64,000 nt of DNA from an uncultured Pseudomonadota bacterium. Lineage in GTDB: Bacteria > Pseudomonadota > Gammaproteobacteria > Burkholderiales > JALYOK01. The notes under the pieces were generated by a model. The model made no database searches and had not been told where the DNA came from. It saw only the letters and a list, made by a program, of their open reading frames with translations. How positions within the stretch are numbered: the stretch's first letter is position 1; each line of letters starts with the position of its first letter. Of this stretch, positions 62,017-64,000 are shown piece after piece. The stretch is from positions 124,001 to 188,000 of the forward strand of contig CADEHE010000003.1 of NCBI GenBank assembly GCA_902826775.1, read 5' to 3'. Position numbers and translations under genes: made by a program.

Positions 62017-62457
62017 TCACTTTGCGCGCGTCGGTTGCACGCCGGTCGCCGCGACTTGAGCTCGTCCGCCCGTTCCAATGCTCGCCCAGGCGGCACGTAA
62101 GTCGGTCAACAATTTGATAACTTCGTCCAATGCTGCTTGCTCGTTGCGCAAGTTCGCCTGTAGCAGCCGCTGGCACATGTAACCGTACAGGTCCATTAAC
62201 TGCTTAGCGAGCCGTCCGCCGGCATTGAGATCCAAGCTCGCACGCAAGCCGTCGTTGATGATCATAGTGGCTTTGTCGATTGACGCACATTTGCCGGCGA
62301 TGTTGCCTGTGGCCAACTGCTTCTTTGCGTTGCTGACGGCTACACCGGCACCGTCGAAAAGCATCAGGATCAGTTGATGCGAATCCGCTCCCATCACGCC
62401 GACATCGCGCTGCACCGTGGCGTAGCTTTGCAATGCGTGTTTCGCAGCTGCTTGCAT
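62017..62457 (-). CDS. fliS: Flagellin export chaperone FliS
   Basis: A 146-residue helical protein. Family motifs are GADSHQLILMLFDGAGVAVS, KQLATGNIAGKCASIDKATM and LNAGGRLAKQLMDLYGYMCQ. The C-terminal extension (from about 120) is longer than in enterics. It binds flagellin before export; the flagellin gene itself is not in this window. It lies 12 bp downstream of fliD. Confidence 0.95.
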   Translation of the reverse strand: MQAAAKHALQSYATVQRDVGVMGADSHQLILMLFDGAGVAVSNAKKQLATGNIAGKCASIDKATMIINDGLRASLDLNAGGRLAKQLMDLYGYMCQRLLQANLRNEQAALDEVIKLLTDLRAAWASIGTGGRAQVAATGVQPTRAK

Positions 62458-62469
62458 ATGGTTCTCGCC

Positions 62470-64000
62470 TTATGAATTGCTCGAGGTTGACGGTAGGTTG
62501 GCCAGTTGCTGCGTAAGAAAAGTGCTGGTCGCTTGCAGGTTGCTCACCATTCTATCCAAGGCGGTGAATTGCGCGCGGTAGCGTTTTTCGACTTGCTCCA
62601 TGCGTCGCTCGAAGGCTTCTGCGCGCGACTGGATGTCGCGTATGCTGGCGTTCAACCCTTCTGTGCGGGTGGTCAGTGGCCCTTGACTGTCAAGGAACTG
62701 CTCGATAGCCACATTTAGCTGGTAGGCATAGCCTTGCGCGAAGGAAACCGAACCGCGCGCACCCAGCGCGCCGCCTAAAATGCGCACGCCCAGGCCTTCG
62801 GCCGCATCGCCAACCGCTCCGGTGAGCACTTGCCCGTTCCCGGAGGCCGCAGCGCCGTTGATGCTGCCTTGTGCGTTTACGCCGCTGACCGCGACGGGGG
62901 CTCCTCCCAGCAAACCGGCTGCACCGTTGCCGCCGGTAAGAGTGATAGAGGACGCACTACCATAAGCGTTTGACTTGATTGTCAGGACGCCGGCCACCTC
63001 ACTCACCGCAACACTAGCGCCCGACAAAGCCCCATTAATCTTGCTTTGAACTTCGGCCGCGAGGGCGGTGGCATCCACGTAAGTGCCGGCGGCCAGCGTC
63101 ACTGACGCAGCCACGCCGTTGATGCTGAAGGACACGGCATCGTTGGCACCGGCGGTAATAGTAAGCGATGCTGGCGCGCTGCCCGCCAAAGAGCCTTGGG
63201 TGGCCAGTTGCGTCACATCCAGCGCATAGGTGCCAGCCTGAGTCTTAGACGTCGAGCCAGTCACCGAAGCTAGACTGTCGGTGGCTGTGCCGACCGCTGC
63301 GAATATGCCTTTGATCGCGGAAAAGTTATTCTGTAGCGCGGCATCGAGCTTTTGCGTGTTAAGCGCCAGCGTTCCGTCACGCTGGATGGAAACACCGATC
63401 TGCGACAGTGAGTTGACGCTACTCGCGGCGCCGGATAGCGGTTTGGCCAAGATGCCGCGCAACTTTGCCTGCAAAGTGCGCGTAGTGGCGTCACCTTGTA
63501 GTGCCGCGCCAGTGCGAGTCGATTCGTTGTATGCGGTGAGATCGCGCAGCGTCTTGCTGACGTCGTTGTAACCCTTGATGAAGGATTCGATCGCTTCTTG
63601 AACCTTGGCTTTGTCGCGTTCAATAGTGAGCACGGTGGGGCTGGCCAAGTTGGTCTTTTGCAGATTGAGCGTGACGCCCTCGACTACGTCGCTGAAGCTA
63701 TTGCTCGCCTTCGTAAGCCAAATGCCGTCTACCGCCAGGCGCGCGTCCTGCGCAGCAGATGATTGAGTAAGATTCTTGCCGGCACCCACCGTAGCGGTTG
63801 GATCATAAGCGAGTTGCGATAAGCCGTTGGTATCAGCACCGTTACCGTCATCGTCGGTAACGGTAATGCGCACACTGTTCGCGGCCCCTGAATCCTTGGA
63901 GGTCACAACCAGACGTGCCCCAGCATTGTCCGTAATGATGGTGGCAGTCACGCCGATGTTGGCTGCGTTAATCGAATCGCGAATGCCGCCGAGACTGCTT
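62470..64000 (-). CDS. fliD: Flagellar filament cap protein FliD (5' end beyond window)
   Basis: At least 510 residues are visible and the frame continues through the right edge (SLGGIRDSINAANIGVTATI precedes the first in-window GTG), so the start is missing. FliD_N-type region RLVVTSKDSG and LSQSSAAQDARLAVDG; a flagellin hook-IN motif segment; and the C-terminal coiled domain LTTRTEGLNASIRDIQSRAE then MEQVEKRYRAQFTALDRMVS. It promotes flagellin polymerisation at the filament tip. Confidence 0.95.
   Translation of the reverse strand, partial: SSLGGIRDSINAANIGVTATIITDNAGARLVVTSKDSGAANSVRITVTDDDGNGADTNGLSQLAYDPTATVGAGKNLTQSSAAQDARLAVDGIWLTKASNSFSDVVEGVTLNLQKTNLASPTVLTIERDKAKVQEAIESFIKGYNDVSKTLRDLTAYNESTRTGAALQGDATTRTLQAKLRGILAKPLSGAASSVNSLSQIGVSIQRDGTLALNTQKLDAALQNNFSAIKGIFAAVGTATDSLASVTGSTSKTQAGTYALDVTQLATQGSLAGSAPASLTITAGANDAVSFSINGVAASVTLAAGTYVDATALAAEVQSKINGALSGASVAVSEVAGVLTIKSNAYGSASSITLTGGNGAAGLLGGAPVAVSGVNAQGSINGAAASGNGQVLTGAVGDAAEGLGVRILGGALGARGSVSFAQGYAYQLNVAIEQFLDSQGPLTTRTEGLNASIRDIQSRAEAFERRMEQVEKRYRAQFTALDRMVSNLQATSTFLTQQLANLPSTSSNS

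Noticed and set aside
1..64000. tRNA, rRNA, CRISPR arrays, insertion sequences or phage genes
   Set aside because: Reading both strands I found no cloverleaf, array or transposase/integrase; the island looks like core chromosome.

Overview
The window is about 64 kb of a fairly GC-rich bacterial chromosome and is almost entirely a flagellar and chemotaxis island. Gene content and order (flhB-flhA-flhF-flhG-fliA, fliE divergent from fliFGHIJK-fliLMNOPQR, flgA/flgM/flgN, flgBCDEFGHIJKL, fliD-fliS-fliT followed by a FliK-like gene and an FlhB C-terminal paralogue, plus CheZ and CheD) point to a motile Gram-negative proteobacterium, most likely a betaproteobacterium. FlhF and FlhG suggest polar flagella. 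This placement comes from family knowledge; no rRNA or tRNA is present to confirm it.

Layout. 1-3.7 kb: the 3' part of a very large protein joining an alpha/beta-hydrolase (lipase-like) region, an aminopeptidase-N-terminal-like region, a CHAT caspase-like protease and helical repeats. 3.8-4.8 kb: a DsbA/FrnE-like thiol oxidoreductase and a small exported protein. 5.1-7.0 kb: motAB. 7.0-10.2 kb (minus): cheY-cheZ-cheA. 10.6-16.8 kb: flhB-flhA-flhF-flhG-fliA. 17.2-24.1 kb (minus): two receptor genes, two cheV genes and an OprB-type porin in one tight run. 24.3-26.0 kb (minus): cheR and a receiver-less cheB. 26.3-35.7 kb: a second complete chemotaxis operon (receptor, cheY, STAS protein, cheA, a 46-codon membrane ORF, receptor, cheW, cheR, cheD, cheB). 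35.8-37.3 kb (minus): flgA, flgM, flgN. 37.5-48.0 kb: flgB to flgL. 48.2-58.9 kb (minus): fliF to fliR. 59.1 kb: fliE. 59.4-64 kb (minus): ycgR-type PilZ protein, fhlB, a FliK-like gene, fliT, fliS and fliD, the last cut by the right edge.

How the parts work together. fliF-fliR, flhAB, fliE and flgB-J build the basal body, export gate, rod and hook. flgK, flgL and fliD cap the hook and filament, with export chaperones FlgN, FliT and FliS. FliA and FlgM form the sigma28/anti-sigma28 checkpoint, and five sites with a common layout (-35-like octamer, 11 nt, -10-like [GC]YCGTTAY) lie upstream of motA, cheR, flgM, flgK and ycgR. A second, non-sigma28 promoter-like word (CCAYAATGCCSACAMC) precedes flhB, the large che operon, flgB and, more loosely, fliF. 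Two CheA kinases, two CheY, two CheR, two CheB, two CheV, one CheW, one CheZ, one CheD and four receptors imply at least two signalling arrays feeding the motor, and a PilZ brake adds c-di-GMP control. Flagellin and the master regulator are not in the window.

Least ordinary items: the lipase-CHAT protein; the porin translationally coupled to cheV; the 46-codon membrane ORF between cheA and a receptor; two shared promoter architectures; an FlhG with a degenerate P-loop; and a nested inverted-repeat structure between flgL and fliR.
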